In this document: piece by piece, positions 1 through 10,986 of the stretch
How the letters are laid out: each line of letters opens with the position of its first letter
Numbering within the stretch: position 1 is the first letter of the stretch
NCBI GenBank assembly: GCA_043228905.1
Contig: JBHGNT010000008.1
Coordinates: 11,656,001-11,720,000, forward strand
Reading direction: 5' to 3'
Source: Azolla caroliniana
Taxonomy: Eukaryota; Polypodiophyta
Length of the DNA stretch: 64,000 bases
Notes under the pieces: generated by a model
The model's input: the letters and a program-made list of their open reading frames with translations, nothing else
What the model was told of the DNA's origin: nothing
The model's database searches: none
Position numbers and translations under genes: made by a program

Positions 1-2324
1 TTATGTATTCTTTGACCAGCTTCCATGGTTGTGGCCACCAATACCCCCGAGAGATTAGCTCGAGGGTTTTCGCGACCCCGAAATGACCTGCAAGTGGGTC
101 ATCGTGGCATTCCCGCAACACCCGGGTGCGACCCGGGGACGTATAAGAGATGATCTCGGAACAACAAACCCTCTTGTATGGTGAAGGTGTCAAGATCCTT
201 CCTTTTGGTCGCCTTGGAGGGGTTTTGCAGACTATCTCGAATCTCGTTGGCGAACGCATCGGTCTTGGATGCATCAGTGATTTGTTGGAGTAAAGAATCA
301 TCCTACAACATACAAGTGGCAAACAGATGCAATTGATCGGGTTTCAACAAACGTCTAGATTGTTGAGCATAAGTAGCATCCCCAGGGCGGAGTGCAAGGT
401 CAGCTCGGCGAGAAAGGGCATCAGCCTTCCCATGTTGGCCACCAGGTCGAAATACGATCTCAAAATCATAGTCGGCGAGAAATGTAGACCAACGGGCCTG
501 CCTTCGATTCAAAGTACGAGTGGTGGAAAAATAAACTAAATTTTTATGATCAGTCACTACCTGGACACGATGTTGTGCGCCGGCCAAGTAGGGTCGCCAT
601 TCTTCAAAGGCAGCAATGATAGCAGCAAGCTCCTTGTCGTAAATGGGATAATTGATTTCGGATGCCGTAAATTTTCGGGAATAGTAAGCCACTGGGTGCA
701 TTAGGTTGTTGTCGTCTGCTTGGGATAAGATGGCACCAATGGCAAAGTCAGAGGCATCGGTTTCGACTTGGAAGGGTTTTGTGGGGTCGGCATGTAGCAG
801 CACCGGGGCAGTGATGAATGCATGTTTGAGTGAGTCGAACGCATTTTGTGCCTCCAAGGTCCATAAAAATGGAGTGCCTTTATGGGTGAGAGCAATAAGA
901 GGTTGTGCTAGGGTGGAAAACCCCTTGATGAAGCGACGACAAAAATTCGCGAAGCCGAGGAAGGATTGCACATCTTTAAGTCACCTTGGAGTCGCCCACG
1001 CCTGAATGACAGAGACCTTCTTCATATCCATGGTGATGCCAGTGGGCAAGATGATGTAGCCCAGAAATTCGATCGAGGTACGGTCGAACTCGCATTTATC
1101 GCCTTTGGCATAAAGGCCATGCTCGCGAAGTTTGGCCAGAACTAATCGGACTTGGCAAGTGTGCTCCTCCATGTTTGGCGAGAAAATGAGAATATCATCG
1201 AGGTAAATGACAACAAAAAGATCAAGATATTCCCGGAAAATATCGTTCATCATATGTTGAAAAACTGCGGGAGCGTTAGTAAGACCAAAAGGCATTACCT
1301 TGTATTCGAAATGCCCATACCGTGTTCGAAATGCGGTTTTCCATTCATCCCCCGGCTTGATGCGTACTAGATTGTACGCGCCACGCAGATCAACTTTGGA
1401 GAAGACACGCGCAACTCGGAGCCGATCAAGGAGTTCGGGGATCAGAGGTAGCGGATAGCGGTTGCGCACAGTGAGTTTGTTGAGACCTCGGTAGTCGACG
1501 CATAAGCGTAGAGAGCCGTCCTTCTTCTTCACAAATAAAATGGGGGCCCCGACTGGTGACTTAGAAGGTTGAATAAAGCCTTTCTCGAGGTTCTCATCAA
1601 GATACACACGAAGGGCCTTCAACTCTGGTGCAGACAATGCATATAGAGGACCAAAGGGTGGACACGCACCTTCTTGAAGATCAATCGGACAGTCGTAGAG
1701 CCGGTGTTCAGGCAACCGATCAGCATTACATTTTTCAAATACGTCGGAGAAGTGTTGGTATTTTTCGGGAATAACATGGAGTGTGTTAGAAATGGCGCCA
1801 CAAACAAACCCATCCTGGACGGATGATGGGGTAGTCAATTCGGAGTCGACCGTCTCCGAAGGATAGGAAACTGAATTTACCTTCATACTTTTGCACAAGC
1901 ATCTTGGCTTGCTAAATGTGATCGAGCGGTTGCACCAATCCACTATTGGATTGTGCGCCTCCAACCACGTTAGTCCTAAGACGATCGGATGTCGAGGAGA
2001 TGCGATGAGGTAAAAGGTGAGCTCCTCTTGGTGTGAGCCCACCCGAAGCCCTAATGGGATTGTAGCTTGAGTAATTGCACCTGACGAGAGGACGCACCCG
2101 TCGATGGCTTCAACTGGAATGGGTTTTGAGAGGCCAACGACAGGTACGCCATGTGCTTGGGCAAACGCGACGTCGATGAAGCAAGAAGATGCCCCAGAAT
2201 CAAGTAAAGCAACAGACTGAATGGAACTAGAGTTAAACGAAAGCCATACCTCCAATGTGAAATTGCCTGATGGTCCGGCAATGGAACCAAGAGAATGTGG
2301 GCGACGGGAGATGTCCAGTTGCAT
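1..2324 (-). pseudogene. Pol of Ty3-1 (protease, RT, RNase H, start of integrase), broken
   Basis: Protease with LLDSGASS near residue 40. RT follows with the usual Ty3 blocks (FVKKKDGSLRLCVDYR, YLDDILIFS) and RNase H with VETDASDF. The frame is broken by TGA at 981-983 (in the RT-RNase H linker, probably from CGA) and TAG at 303-305. Integrase resumes in 1-302 after a frameshift near 135 and shows the start of the zinc-binding domain (HDDPLAGHFG, then ISRGYWWP). Catalytic aspartates in protease, RT and RNase H are still present, so inactivation is by stops and a shift. The 3' half is outside the window. Confidence 0.88.
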
Positions 2325-2329
2325 GGCTC

Positions 2330-3346
2330 CTACTGCAACCGAACGATGTTGTTTTCCGGATGTTGGGGTCCGGTAGCTCTATGGAATTGTGGGCGAGTAC
2401 TCCTAGGACAATGGTGAACGACATGACCGGAGGCGCCACAATACATGCACAAGCCATTAGCCCGCCGAAATTGTCGTTCAGCATCAGTCAATGGCCGAAA
2501 TCGGGCTTGATCAATTTCCATGGGGACAGGAGCATCTGCCGAAGTAGGCGAGTGTGAGGATGCTTGGGGTTGTATGACCGGGGCGTGACGTGGAAGTGAA
2601 TGAGGTGGAACCCAAGTCCGGCGCTCTTCTTGGCGAAATTCGAAAAGACGATTGTCACAATGGACTGCTTGTGAAATCGCTTGGGATAACGAGGTGGGCT
2701 CCGGAAAGTTTAAGAGAAGATTCTTGACATTGCTTCGAAGACCGCGCCGAAAGTGATCAGCTAAAGCTTGATCATCCCAATTGACGTCGCATGCTAGTTG
2801 TCGAAATTCGGAAGCATAGACCGAAGCTGCATGTGAACCTTGTTCGAGTGCATAAATCTTGTTAAGAGCTGTACGTCGTCGGTCCGTCTCTCCAAATGTG
2901 GCCTCTAACTCGGCGAGGAAGGCGGGAAAGTCCTCCAATAAAGGTGATGAGGTTTCTACCAATGGTGCAAACCAAGCTTGGGCCGGACCGGAGAGAAGGG
3001 TGCCCACAAGGCCGACTTGTCGAAGACCATCTCCATAACGTTGAGGTTGTAGCCGAATGATAAGTCGAACTTGGTTGATGAACCCTCGGAAACGCGACCT
3101 CGTACCATCCAATTTTTCTGGGAGGCTAACCTTAGGCTCAAGAAACTGTGACGAAGCTAGGCTAGATGTTGGTAGAAGATCGGGCTCTAGGCTAGGTTGT
3201 TGTGGGAGACTAGGGTTCAGGGGTTGTGAGGATAGGGAGGTACCGACTTGAAGTTCTTGTAAAGAATTTCGAAGAGCTTCATTTTCAAGCTGTAGTTGTC
3301 GTAAGGCTACCATTATTTGGCCTAACTCACTAGTTGAGTCGGACAT
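2330..3346 (-). CDS. Gag of Ty3-1 (capsid and CCHC nucleocapsid)
   Basis: 338-residue retrotransposon Gag, which would assemble the cytoplasmic virus-like particle and package the RNA. The first ~60 residues are heptad-rich and look coiled-coil. The capsid region follows (residues ~90-220, with FRGFINQVRL and LADHFRRGLR). Near the C-terminus is one zinc knuckle of CX2CX4HX4C type (CMYCGASGHVVHHC). The frame is open from ATG to TAG. Pol begins a few bases downstream in a different frame, so a frameshift or reinitiation would be needed to express it. The capsid aligns by eye with that of Ty3-H. Confidence 0.85.
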   Translation of the reverse strand: MSDSTSELGQIMVALRQLQLENEALRNSLQELQVGTSLSSQPLNPSLPQQPSLEPDLLPTSSLASSQFLEPKVSLPEKLDGTRSRFRGFINQVRLIIRLQPQRYGDGLRQVGLVGTLLSGPAQAWFAPLVETSSPLLEDFPAFLAELEATFGETDRRRTALNKIYALEQGSHAASVYASEFRQLACDVNWDDQALADHFRRGLRSNVKNLLLNFPEPTSLSQAISQAVHCDNRLFEFRQEERRTWVPPHSLPRHAPVIQPQASSHSPTSADAPVPMEIDQARFRPLTDAERQFRRANGLCMYCGASGHVVHHCPRSTRPQFHRATGPQHPENNIVRLQ

Positions 3347-3397
3347 AGCTATGGCTTATGAGAGGGAGAGCTATGAGGATGGGAAGGTGAACAAACT

Positions 3398-3749
3398 GTC
3401 ACGGATCATAAACTCAAGAGACAACGAAGAAGATAACCAAATGGACAAGAAAGAAGATAGTACTAAAGGAAAGACTCCATAACTGGTGTTGTTCACCTTG
3501 AATTCCTTCAAGGTGAACTCCTCTATTTATACTACATGGCATGCATACTTGTTGCACGCATGTGAATCTACAATAGAGCATGTAGGTATGCATGCATGTG
3601 CCAAGTGTAAATACTACAAGGGAGCAACTATGCACATGATGCTAGCAAAATAATAAGGACCAATTACATACATAACTAGTACTAGATATCTTGGTTAACT
3701 CATAATAGTAGATTATAACATGGTCGTGTCAAGAGTTCGAATCTTGACA
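3398..3749 (-). repeat. 5' LTR of Ty3-1
   Basis: About 352 bp, reading on the minus strand TGTCAAGATT...CCGTGACA, so it has TG..CA ends. A TATA-like box (TATAAATAG on the minus strand) lies near 3520. The first 23 bases form an 8-bp stem (TGTCAAGA/TCTTGACA) around TTCGAAC, which is part of a tRNA-like module. Only one LTR is in the window, so the ends rest on the TG..CA rule and the gag leader. Confidence 0.75.
3684..3749 (+). other. tRNA-like module, antisense in the Ty3-1 LTR
   Basis: The plus strand shows an A-box-like stretch (TTGGTTAACTC) and, about 40 bases on, a B-box-like GAGTTCGAATC in a perfect 8-bp stem-loop. The layout resembles the D and T arms of a tRNA and is antisense to the LTR. 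No convincing acceptor stem or anticodon arm closes, so this is not called a tRNA gene. Confidence 0.45.
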
Positions 3750-5866
3750 GCCCCTTTCGACATCAAGACTATATAGTTGGTTCTTGTATTGGACAAGGAA
3801 GAGGCCCCACCACTATTCAACTTCCAAGTGGTGTTTTCTTGGAAATACATGATGTTATCTATGCGCATACCTCACTAAGAAATCTTCTTACATTTACAAA
3901 TGTGCGACGCAATGGATACCACCTCATGACATGGGAACAAGATGGGAAAGAGGCAATGCGAGTTGTCAAGCCCCTGTCAAATACTACCCAAGTTATTAAT
4001 GAGTTAGAAGTCTTACCAAACCACAAACCAATTGTATTGTTTCAACCTTAAAGCCCCAAAGATCCGCATGGCTTCATTTGCCCACTACTCCAATATTTAC
4101 TCGAAGGTCAATACTAATATAATGGATCTCTGGCATGATCGTGCCAATACAATGATTAGGAGAATGATCAATAATGTTCAAGATCTACCTTTAAAGTTGG
4201 AATACTTGAATCGAGTTAAAACTCGTTTTTGTGTTCCATGCGCATAAGGAAACCTTGTGATTCATCCTTCCTTGCACAAGGAACAATATGAGTCACCAAA
4301 TTTTTTGGAGCGTATACATGGTGATATCCATGAACCAATGCACCCTCCTTCTAGACCATTTTATTACTTCATGGGAGTCAAAGATGCTTCATCACGTTTT
4401 TCTCACGTCACACTTCTTTCTACTCACAACATGGCGTTGTCTGGACTCCTCACCCTTATCATCAACTTGCGTGCTCAATTCCTAGATTTTTCAATTAAAT
4501 CAATTCAGATGGACAACACTACCGAGTTTACGTCAACAACCTTTAATCGCTATTGCGAATCTATAGTTCAACATGGGGACATGCAATACTTCATGCAACA
4601 CAACTTCTCCAATTACAACCGTCATCATATCATGTTTACTCTCCCCATCAACTTATGACAACAACTTTCATGATCGAATCGGATCCTCAAACTATTCAAG
4701 AAGCAAAAGCATCTCCTTTTTGGGATAAGTGAAAAGAAGTTATTCAGATTGAGCTAAATAGTCTTCTCAAACGAGGCCTTTTTGGTAGAATTCCAGAGAT
4801 GCCTATTGGTCACACACCCATTGGCTATCGTTGGGTTTTTGTGCGGAAGCGTAATGATAAAGGAGAAGTCATTCGTTATAAGGCAAGGTTTGTTGCTCAA
4901 GGTTTCACATAACGATCTGGTATTGATTATACTTATATATATTCTCCGGTTATGGATGCCACAAGTTTTCGTTGGTTGATTCATTTTATTGTTCAACGAA
5001 GTCTTCATATGCATCTCATGGATGTGGTTCTAACTTATCTTTATGGTGATTTAGATAAAGATATATACATGAAGATACCTGAAGAACTTTGCAACTCTAT
5101 GCAGCTTGGAAAATTTTGCAATCCATCGATCAAGTTATGTAAGTCACTTTATGGACTTAAACAAGCCGGTCGTATGTGGTATCAACATCTCTCTCAATGC
5201 CTTCTTTCTCATGGATTTAAAGATGATGATATTTGTCATTGCATATTTATCAAGCATCATCTCAAAGAATTTGTCATCATCGTTATTTATGTTGATGATC
5301 TCAATATTATTGGAACATCCAATGCTATTGAAAATGTTGTTGCTATGCTTAGCCACCAATTTGAAATGAAAGATCTCAGTTTAACAACATTTTGCTTGGG
5401 TCTTCAGATCGAACACCTATCTAATGGAATTCATCTTCATCAGAGCTCTGTATCCATAAAATATTAAAACGGTTTTCTATGGATCAAGCTCATTCTATTA
5501 GAACTCCTATGGTAGTGCACTCTCTAGATCCTTCTCGTGACCCATTTCAGCCAAGATCTTCTAACGAGTCAGCATTGGGACCACAATATCCTTACATGGT
5601 TGTTGTTGGTGCACTTATGTACTTGGCCAAGTGTACGGGTTCAGACATTTTGTTCGTTGTCAATTTGTTGGCTCGATATAGACACGATCCTACCAGGAGA
5701 CATTGGACTAGAATTTTAAACAAATTTTCTAATATTTACGAGGCACTAAAGATATGTGTCTTTTCTTTACCAACGGTTCTATGCATGGTCAATTGACCGG
5801 TTATTTTGACCCTAGCTCAATGGACTGAGAAGATTGTCAGAGCTAATGAGCTAAAACAATGATGAT
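3750..5866 (+). pseudogene. Ty1-1: degraded copia polyprotein (integrase, RT, RNase H region)
   Basis: Heavily mutated Ty1/copia pol remnant. From left to right: a pre-integrase piece (3839-4051, ASLRNLLTF-like), integrase core fragments (4257-4658, with DASSRFSHVT and QMDNTTEF), then RT from ~4780 with GYRWVF, RYKARFVAQGF and the catalytic IVIYVDDL at 5281-5305, and a C-terminal piece at 5479-5796 (VGALMYLAKCTGSDI). Many stops and shifts separate the pieces. Gag and the 5' LTR are absent because Ty3-1 occupies the left side. This is the oldest-looking element in the window. Confidence 0.85.
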
Positions 5867-5880
5867 GAGATGAGGGGGAG
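5867..5880 (+). other. Polypurine tract of Ty1-1
   Basis: GAGATGAGGGGGAG directly abuts TGTTATGAAC, the expected start of the 3' LTR. It would prime plus-strand DNA synthesis. Confidence 0.7.
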
Positions 5881-6236
5881 TGTTATGAACTCATGCATGA
5901 AATGAGTCATGCTATATCTATTTTAGTCGTAAGCTTTAGTTAACAAGACTTCATGACCTAAATAGTATGCATGCATCCCATCATCTTGTGGGTCATAAAC
6001 TCATGCATCTCAATCATTTTGGATGATATAGAGAAGAGCATAGCCTATGAGCTCTATCTAGAGATTATATTGATATGTGATTAGTGATCTTGATTAATAT
6101 CTAATCACTCATTGATCTTGCTTAACAGTCTATTCTATAACAAAATGCCTATAATCTACCAATTGTTTGAATAGAATGGGTTGGGGGTATATCCCTCATT
6201 CCGCAGATTTCCCATTGGCTCATTCTATACACAACA
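5881..6236 (+). repeat. 3' LTR of Ty1-1 (right end tentative)
   Basis: Starts with TGTTATGAAC right after the polypurine tract. A plausible end is ACAACA at 6236, giving about 356 bp with TG..CA termini. There is no second copy in the window to confirm the end. Confidence 0.5.
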
Positions 6237-6724
6237 AATATGTACGAACTACTTCATTAGGAACAAACTTCTTGATATGTTTTTGAAATTCCTCACCAAA
6301 AAAATTATTCTATTGAAACTACCCGAACTAGTTGGAATTAAGAAAATAGACCTTTGATTCAACATTGAGGTTTTACATGCTTTTTACTGATCAAATCTAG
6401 GAAGTCAACAACAATATAGATTAACTATGAGTACTTAGAATAAATGATATTATGTATGAGAGTTGTAGCTTTGCTATATACAATGACGGTCATGGGTTTA
6501 AGATCCTCTACGACCTTATGTCTATATATTTACAATATTCTATATCGATATTTTTGACATTGGGCATTCAATTCCCAAATTTTTCGAACTTAGAAAACAA
6601 GTTGCCTTGCTCCTTTTATAGCATTTTGGAGTTCTCTATTACCATGCACCATTGGCTTCTCTTTTTGACATGCAGTTCAACTTATCCTTGCATGGGTGCT
6701 TGGTTTCAGCAAAATGTACGTCAT
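6237..6724. other. AT-rich spacer without recognisable gene
   Basis: No protein family, LTR end or structured RNA is recognisable. The longest open frame (6452-6733, 93 codons) has no recognisable motif and is treated as chance. It may be unlabelled retroelement or host intergenic DNA. Confidence 0.5.
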
Positions 6725-7220
6725 TGTGTCTAGTGTCTATATTTGTTGTATACTTCCTTGTCCTCACTATGGGATAACAACGCTTAGATGCAAATAAAAG
6801 ATAGGATGAAGTACGGAAGACAATACAGAAAGAGTTTGAATATGAAAACCGGATAATTACGATAATTCAGAATATTAGTAAATACTAAGAGATATTATGT
6901 TAAGGGGTGCCGTATCCGGAAAGATGCGCTGATCCGTATGAACACCGTTTTGTATCAGAACTGGCTACCTATATAAGGAGTTCGGATTGTATTGTTCGGG
7001 GCCGCAGGTAATATAATATAATTGGAAGATTTGTGTACTTTCCGTCTTGTGTACTAAATTGCTCTATCTTACGCGTGTAGGAATGTTTGTTGTTGATTTG
7101 TATATGTTATCCGGATTGAATACGTAGATTATTACCATACCTCCGACCACACCTTTGGATTGTATTCCGGTACGGAGTACTTATATGTTTGTGACTAAGA
7201 TTTAGTCCAGGATAAACACA
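6725..7220 (+). repeat. 5' LTR of Ty3-2 (left end uncertain)
   Basis: The right end is set by ACACA at 7216-7220, followed at once by a primer-binding site shared with Ty3-X. A TATA-like CTATATAAGG near 6970 fits an LTR promoter. The left end is not visible and is placed only roughly. The LTR is clearly diverged from that of Ty3-X despite the shared primer site. Confidence 0.5.
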
Positions 7221-7223
7221 ATT

Positions 7224-7236
7224 TGGCGACCACGAT
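7224..7236 (+). other. Primer-binding site of Ty3-2
   Basis: TGGCGACCACGAT begins with TGG just inside the LTR end. The same 13-mer sits inside the 5' LTR of Ty3-X (minus strand, 56404-56416), so the two elements probably use the same tRNA primer. The tRNA was not identified. Confidence 0.7.
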
Positions 7237-7272
7237 TTCTGCAAGAAGTAGTGAACGATAGAGGATGAATGT

Positions 7273-7721
7273 TGAAAAGAATATCGTGCGGAAGCAATAT
7301 AGGAGACCGAACAACAAAAGACGCAGGTTTAATGGAAAGCTTAGGTTTGCATAGTACGCACGGGAAAGATAGAGAGAGAGTAAACACAAGAACTTAATTC
7401 AAAAAATACTCAATCTGTACTCAATCTGTACATAGGATGTGCTGAGTGAGCACTTTTATACAAGCCCTAACAATCGGGCTGACACAAGTACTGAGAGTAC
7501 TTGACTACTCATAAATGAGCCTCGACACTTACTCCCAAAACTATTCCTTACAAGGAATATCTTTCTAACGGCCTTTCGGTCTACACACCGATACGGCCTC
7601 TCATAACGCACCGGTTTGCGTACCGGTTTACGCACCGGTCCAACCTAACCGATCGGTCCCAACCGATCTGGTCCTCGGATTGCTCAACCGATCTGGCCGA
7701 TGTTGAGCTTGTCTCCCAACA
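7273..7721 (-). repeat. 3' LTR of Ty1-A
   Basis: 449 bp, minus strand TGTTGGGAGAC...TTTTCA. Contains a TATA-like box (TATAAAAG on the minus strand, 7453-7460). It matches the 12596-13057 copy with scattered substitutions and indels, so the element is not very recent. Confidence 0.92.
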
Positions 7722-7731
7722 CTCCCCCTCA
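7722..7731 (-). other. Polypurine tract of Ty1-A
   Basis: Minus strand GAGGGGGAGT immediately precedes the 3' LTR. Ty1-B has the same tract. Confidence 0.85.
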
Positions 7732-8189
7732 AGCTCAACTTGAGGCTCTTCGGGATCTTTCGGATCACCGTTCCGGTTCCTCCTGGCTCGACACCTCGCT
7801 CGCGCTCCTCGGCCTGTTCGACTTCGCGCGCTTCGACCCTTCCGGTCAGCTTGTTTGCTCCCACGGCCCTTCAAAACTCCCTTGCTGTCGTGGTGTTGGC
7901 ACTTCTCCTACTGCCTTATTTTCCACTTGGCCCTCGGTTGATTCAGTGTATCTGAATCAAACATCCGAACCGACTCGGCTACCTCCGATTGGTTTCGCTC
8001 TCGTCTGAGTTGGCTGTCTCCAACTCGTCTTCGGTCTTCTTGCCCTTGACGACGTCATCTCCCCCATGCTTGCTTGGCTTTGGCTCTTTCTTCCGGCTGC
8101 TCCCCTTATGTCCGCTTTCGGACTCTTCCACGGATCCGCCCTCGACTTCTTCAGCCGATCCGAAGTCGAATTCGTCATCCGACTCGACG
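7732..8189 (-). other. Charged C-terminal or 3' untranslated region of Ty1-A
   Basis: Between RNase H and the polypurine tract is about 450 bp that translates on the minus strand into acidic then Arg-rich sequence in changing frames (for example around 7979-8221 and 7581-7874). Ty1-B and Ty1-G keep similar sequence at the same place, so it belongs to the family. Whether it is a C-terminal extension of Pol or untranslated RNA is not clear. Confidence 0.5.
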
Positions 8190-10941
8190 CTACGGTCTTT
8201 TCTGCTCCCTTCCGTGGTCACTTGGGACGTCTCTCCCCCTCAAGTTCGGCACGTCTAGGTGACGCAACCCAAGCGCACCCGAGAATTGCCGCAACTTGTC
8301 CAGACAAAGAGGCTTGGTGAAGATGTCGGCGGTCTGCCGATCCGTCGAAACATATTGAAGTTCGACTTCACCAGAAAGGACATGCTCACAGACAAAATGG
8401 TAGTGCACCTCAATGTGCTTGGTCTGTGTGTGGAAGACGGGGTTCTTCGCAAGCTGGATGTTGCTAAGGTTGTCGCAGTAGATCGTCGTCGGATCGGACA
8501 CCTCCACCTGCAGATCCTTAAGTAGCCGCTTCAACCATATGGCTTTGCATGTCGCGACAACTGCTCCTCTATACTCGGCTTCGGTGCTCGATAGTGCAAC
8601 TATCGGCTGCTTCTTGCTACTCCACGCTATCACGACACTCCCAAGAGAGAACGCGTATCCGGACGTGGATTGGCAATCGGTGGCGTTGCCAGCCCAATCA
8701 GCATCGGTGTAGCCAACCAACTACGGGGCTAGATTGGTCCGAAACAGCAGTCCCTGGTCCTTAGTGCCGCTTACATACCGTAGTACGCGTTGGGCACACT
8801 GAAGGTGCTCCTCGGTAGGTCGTGCCATAAATTGACTGATCACCCTGACCGGATAACTGAGATCGGGTCGGGTGATTGTCAAGTAAATAAGGCTTCCAAC
8901 AATTTGTCGGAACCTCTTCGGGTCGCACACCTTTCCGGAATTGGGGCGAAGGTTGACGGTTCTATCAAGAGGAGTCGAGATGGACTTACAATCTGCCATC
9001 CCGAGTTTGAAGAGCATATTCAGCACGTAATGACGTTTGCTGATCAGTATGCCTTTGGGGGTGCAGACCACTTCGATCCCGAGGAAGTAATGAAGATCCC
9101 TCTGATCCTTCATGTCGAACGATGCCGCAAGCTGGAGCTTCACGCGGTTGATTTCACCTAGGTCGGCGTCGGTGATGACCAAGTCATCAACATAGAGTAA
9201 AATACTGACCGGCTCGAGTCGACCTTTCTAAACGAACAGTGAGGAGTCCGATTTTGACGTCGCAAAGCCTATCTGAGACAGTCGATGCGTGATCTTCGTG
9301 TTCTAGGCACGCGGGGCTTGCTTCAGTCCGTAAAGGGACTTCTTCAATCGACACACTGCCGACGTGTTCGTTTCGGAGTGAAATCCGGGGGGTTGTACCA
9401 TGTACACTTGTTCCTCAAGCTCACCTTGCAAGAACGCATTCTTTACATCCATTTGAAGTAAGTGCCACCCCTTGGCCGTGGTTACCGCGAGCAAAACATG
9501 GACCGTCGTCATCTTCACGACCGGCGCAAACGTCTCATCGTAGTCGATGCCGTGTTTTTGCGCGTAGCCTTTCGCTACTAACTGGGCCTTGTATTGGTTG
9601 ACCAAGCTGTCGGTGTTGTACTTGACCTTGTACACCCACCTACATCCGATCGGCTTCACACCCTTCGGTGCGTCAACCAGGTTCCAGGTCTCGTTTTCCG
9701 CCAACGCGTGCATCTCTGCCTCCATCGCGGCGCGCCAATTCGCGTCCTTAGCCGCTTCTGCGTAGCTCTCCGGCTCACGCACTTCCACTACACGGGTCAT
9801 GTACGCATAATGATGCGCCATGTACTCGTTGTATCCGAACCGCACAACTGGGTTCTTTTGGCGAGTAGATCGGCGTAATTGTTCATTAGCCGATATCGAG
9901 GTCTTCTCGGCTGATGCGGACTTTGCTCTTGAAGACCCGTCGCCGCTTCCCTCAGAGTCAGACTCGCGTCGGTCTGATTCATTCCTATCCGTGCCAGAAT
10001 CCGACACCTTCTTCTTCCCTTTCTCTTTGCGCGTAAGCCGTCTCCTCAGCTTCCTGCGCGGGGAATGCACGGCCGAGTCTCCACTACTCGCCCGCTCTTC
10101 ATCGGACTAGTCGTACCGATTCAGTCGTTCATTCGGTCCACTTAACCGAAACGAAATCGGACTCTCTTCGCGGGTCTCGATTTCAGGCTCATCCAGAGGC
10201 ATCTCGGCCTCGCTGACATCATCGTCAGAACTTGGATTGGAGGTGAGTTCCGGAGTCGGAGGCAAGTACCAGGACGCGGACTCATCAAACACAACGTTGC
10301 GGCTCACTTGCGCTTGTTTAGTGCGCGGGTTATAACACTTATAACCCTTCTGCTCGTCCGAGTAACCAACCAAGATACATTTCTCGGCCTTTGCGTCTAG
10401 CTTCCTCCGTTTCTCCTTCGGCACATGCACATACGCAATGCTACCAAAAACTCGTAAATGTCGCAAGTTCGGCTTCGTTCCGAAATATAGCTCGTGCGCC
10501 AACACTTTTTCTCTGATCCGATTCTGGATGTATATTTGCGGTCCTTACCGCCTCGGCCCAATAGAACTTGGGCAAGCTCTTCTCTTCCAGCATTGTCCAT
10601 GCCGCTTCCACAACCGACCGATTTTTCCTCTCGGTCACGCCGTTTTGCTCCGGCGTGTATCTACAACTGAATTCACGCCGAATTCCCATCCGTTGTAGAT
10701 AACCGTTGAATGGACCGGAAAAGTATTCTTTTCCGCCATCCGACCGCAGACACTTGATCTTTCTTCCTGTTTCCGTTTCCACGAACCCTTTGAGGTTCCG
10801 TAAACAGTCGAAGACTTCGCTCTTCCTCTCGATGAGGTAGATCCATGTGTGCCGCGTGTAGTCGTCGATGAAGGAGACGAAATATCGGCTCCCGCCAAGA
10901 CTAACGTTTTGTGCCGGCCCCCACACATCGGAGTGTATCAC
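8190..10941 (-). pseudogene. Integrase, RT and RNase H of Ty1-A
   Basis: Integrase core with IHSDVWGP, SFIDDYTRHTW and TPEQNGVTERKN (10441-10941), then the GKR-type region (FGSIAYVHVP, 10107-10505). RT follows from 9303-10070 ([33 protein letters not shown]) to 8721-9182, and RNase H is at 8190-8720 ([19 protein letters not shown]). Breaks include TAG at 10106-10108 (CAG in Ty1-B), TAG just upstream of 9303 (TGG in Ty1-B) and TAG at 8721-8723, plus small shifts near 9230 and 10500. The C-terminus lies in the same order as in intact copia elements. Confidence 0.9.
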
Positions 10942-10986
10942 GTCGAGCTTGTTCCGGCTCCGGTTACGCTCGTTGGGGAAGGGAAG

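Larger units (their letters stand above)
1..3749 (-). mobile_element. Ty3-1: chromovirus-like Ty3/gypsy element, cut by the window start
   Basis: Minus-strand Ty3/gypsy element with order 5' LTR (3398-3749), gag (2330-3346), protease, RT, RNase H (303-2324) and the start of integrase (1-302). Its right end joins a degraded copia relic, so it inserted there. The 3' LTR and most of integrase are outside the window, so its target duplication cannot be checked. Gag and pol are in different frames. Protein relatedness to the chromodomain element Ty3-H suggests the chromovirus lineage, but its chromodomain would lie off-window. Confidence 0.9.

Noticed and set aside
6452-6733. 93-codon plus-strand ORF
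   Set aside because: No motif, low coding character and no family recognised. It lies in unlabelled AT-rich DNA before an LTR.
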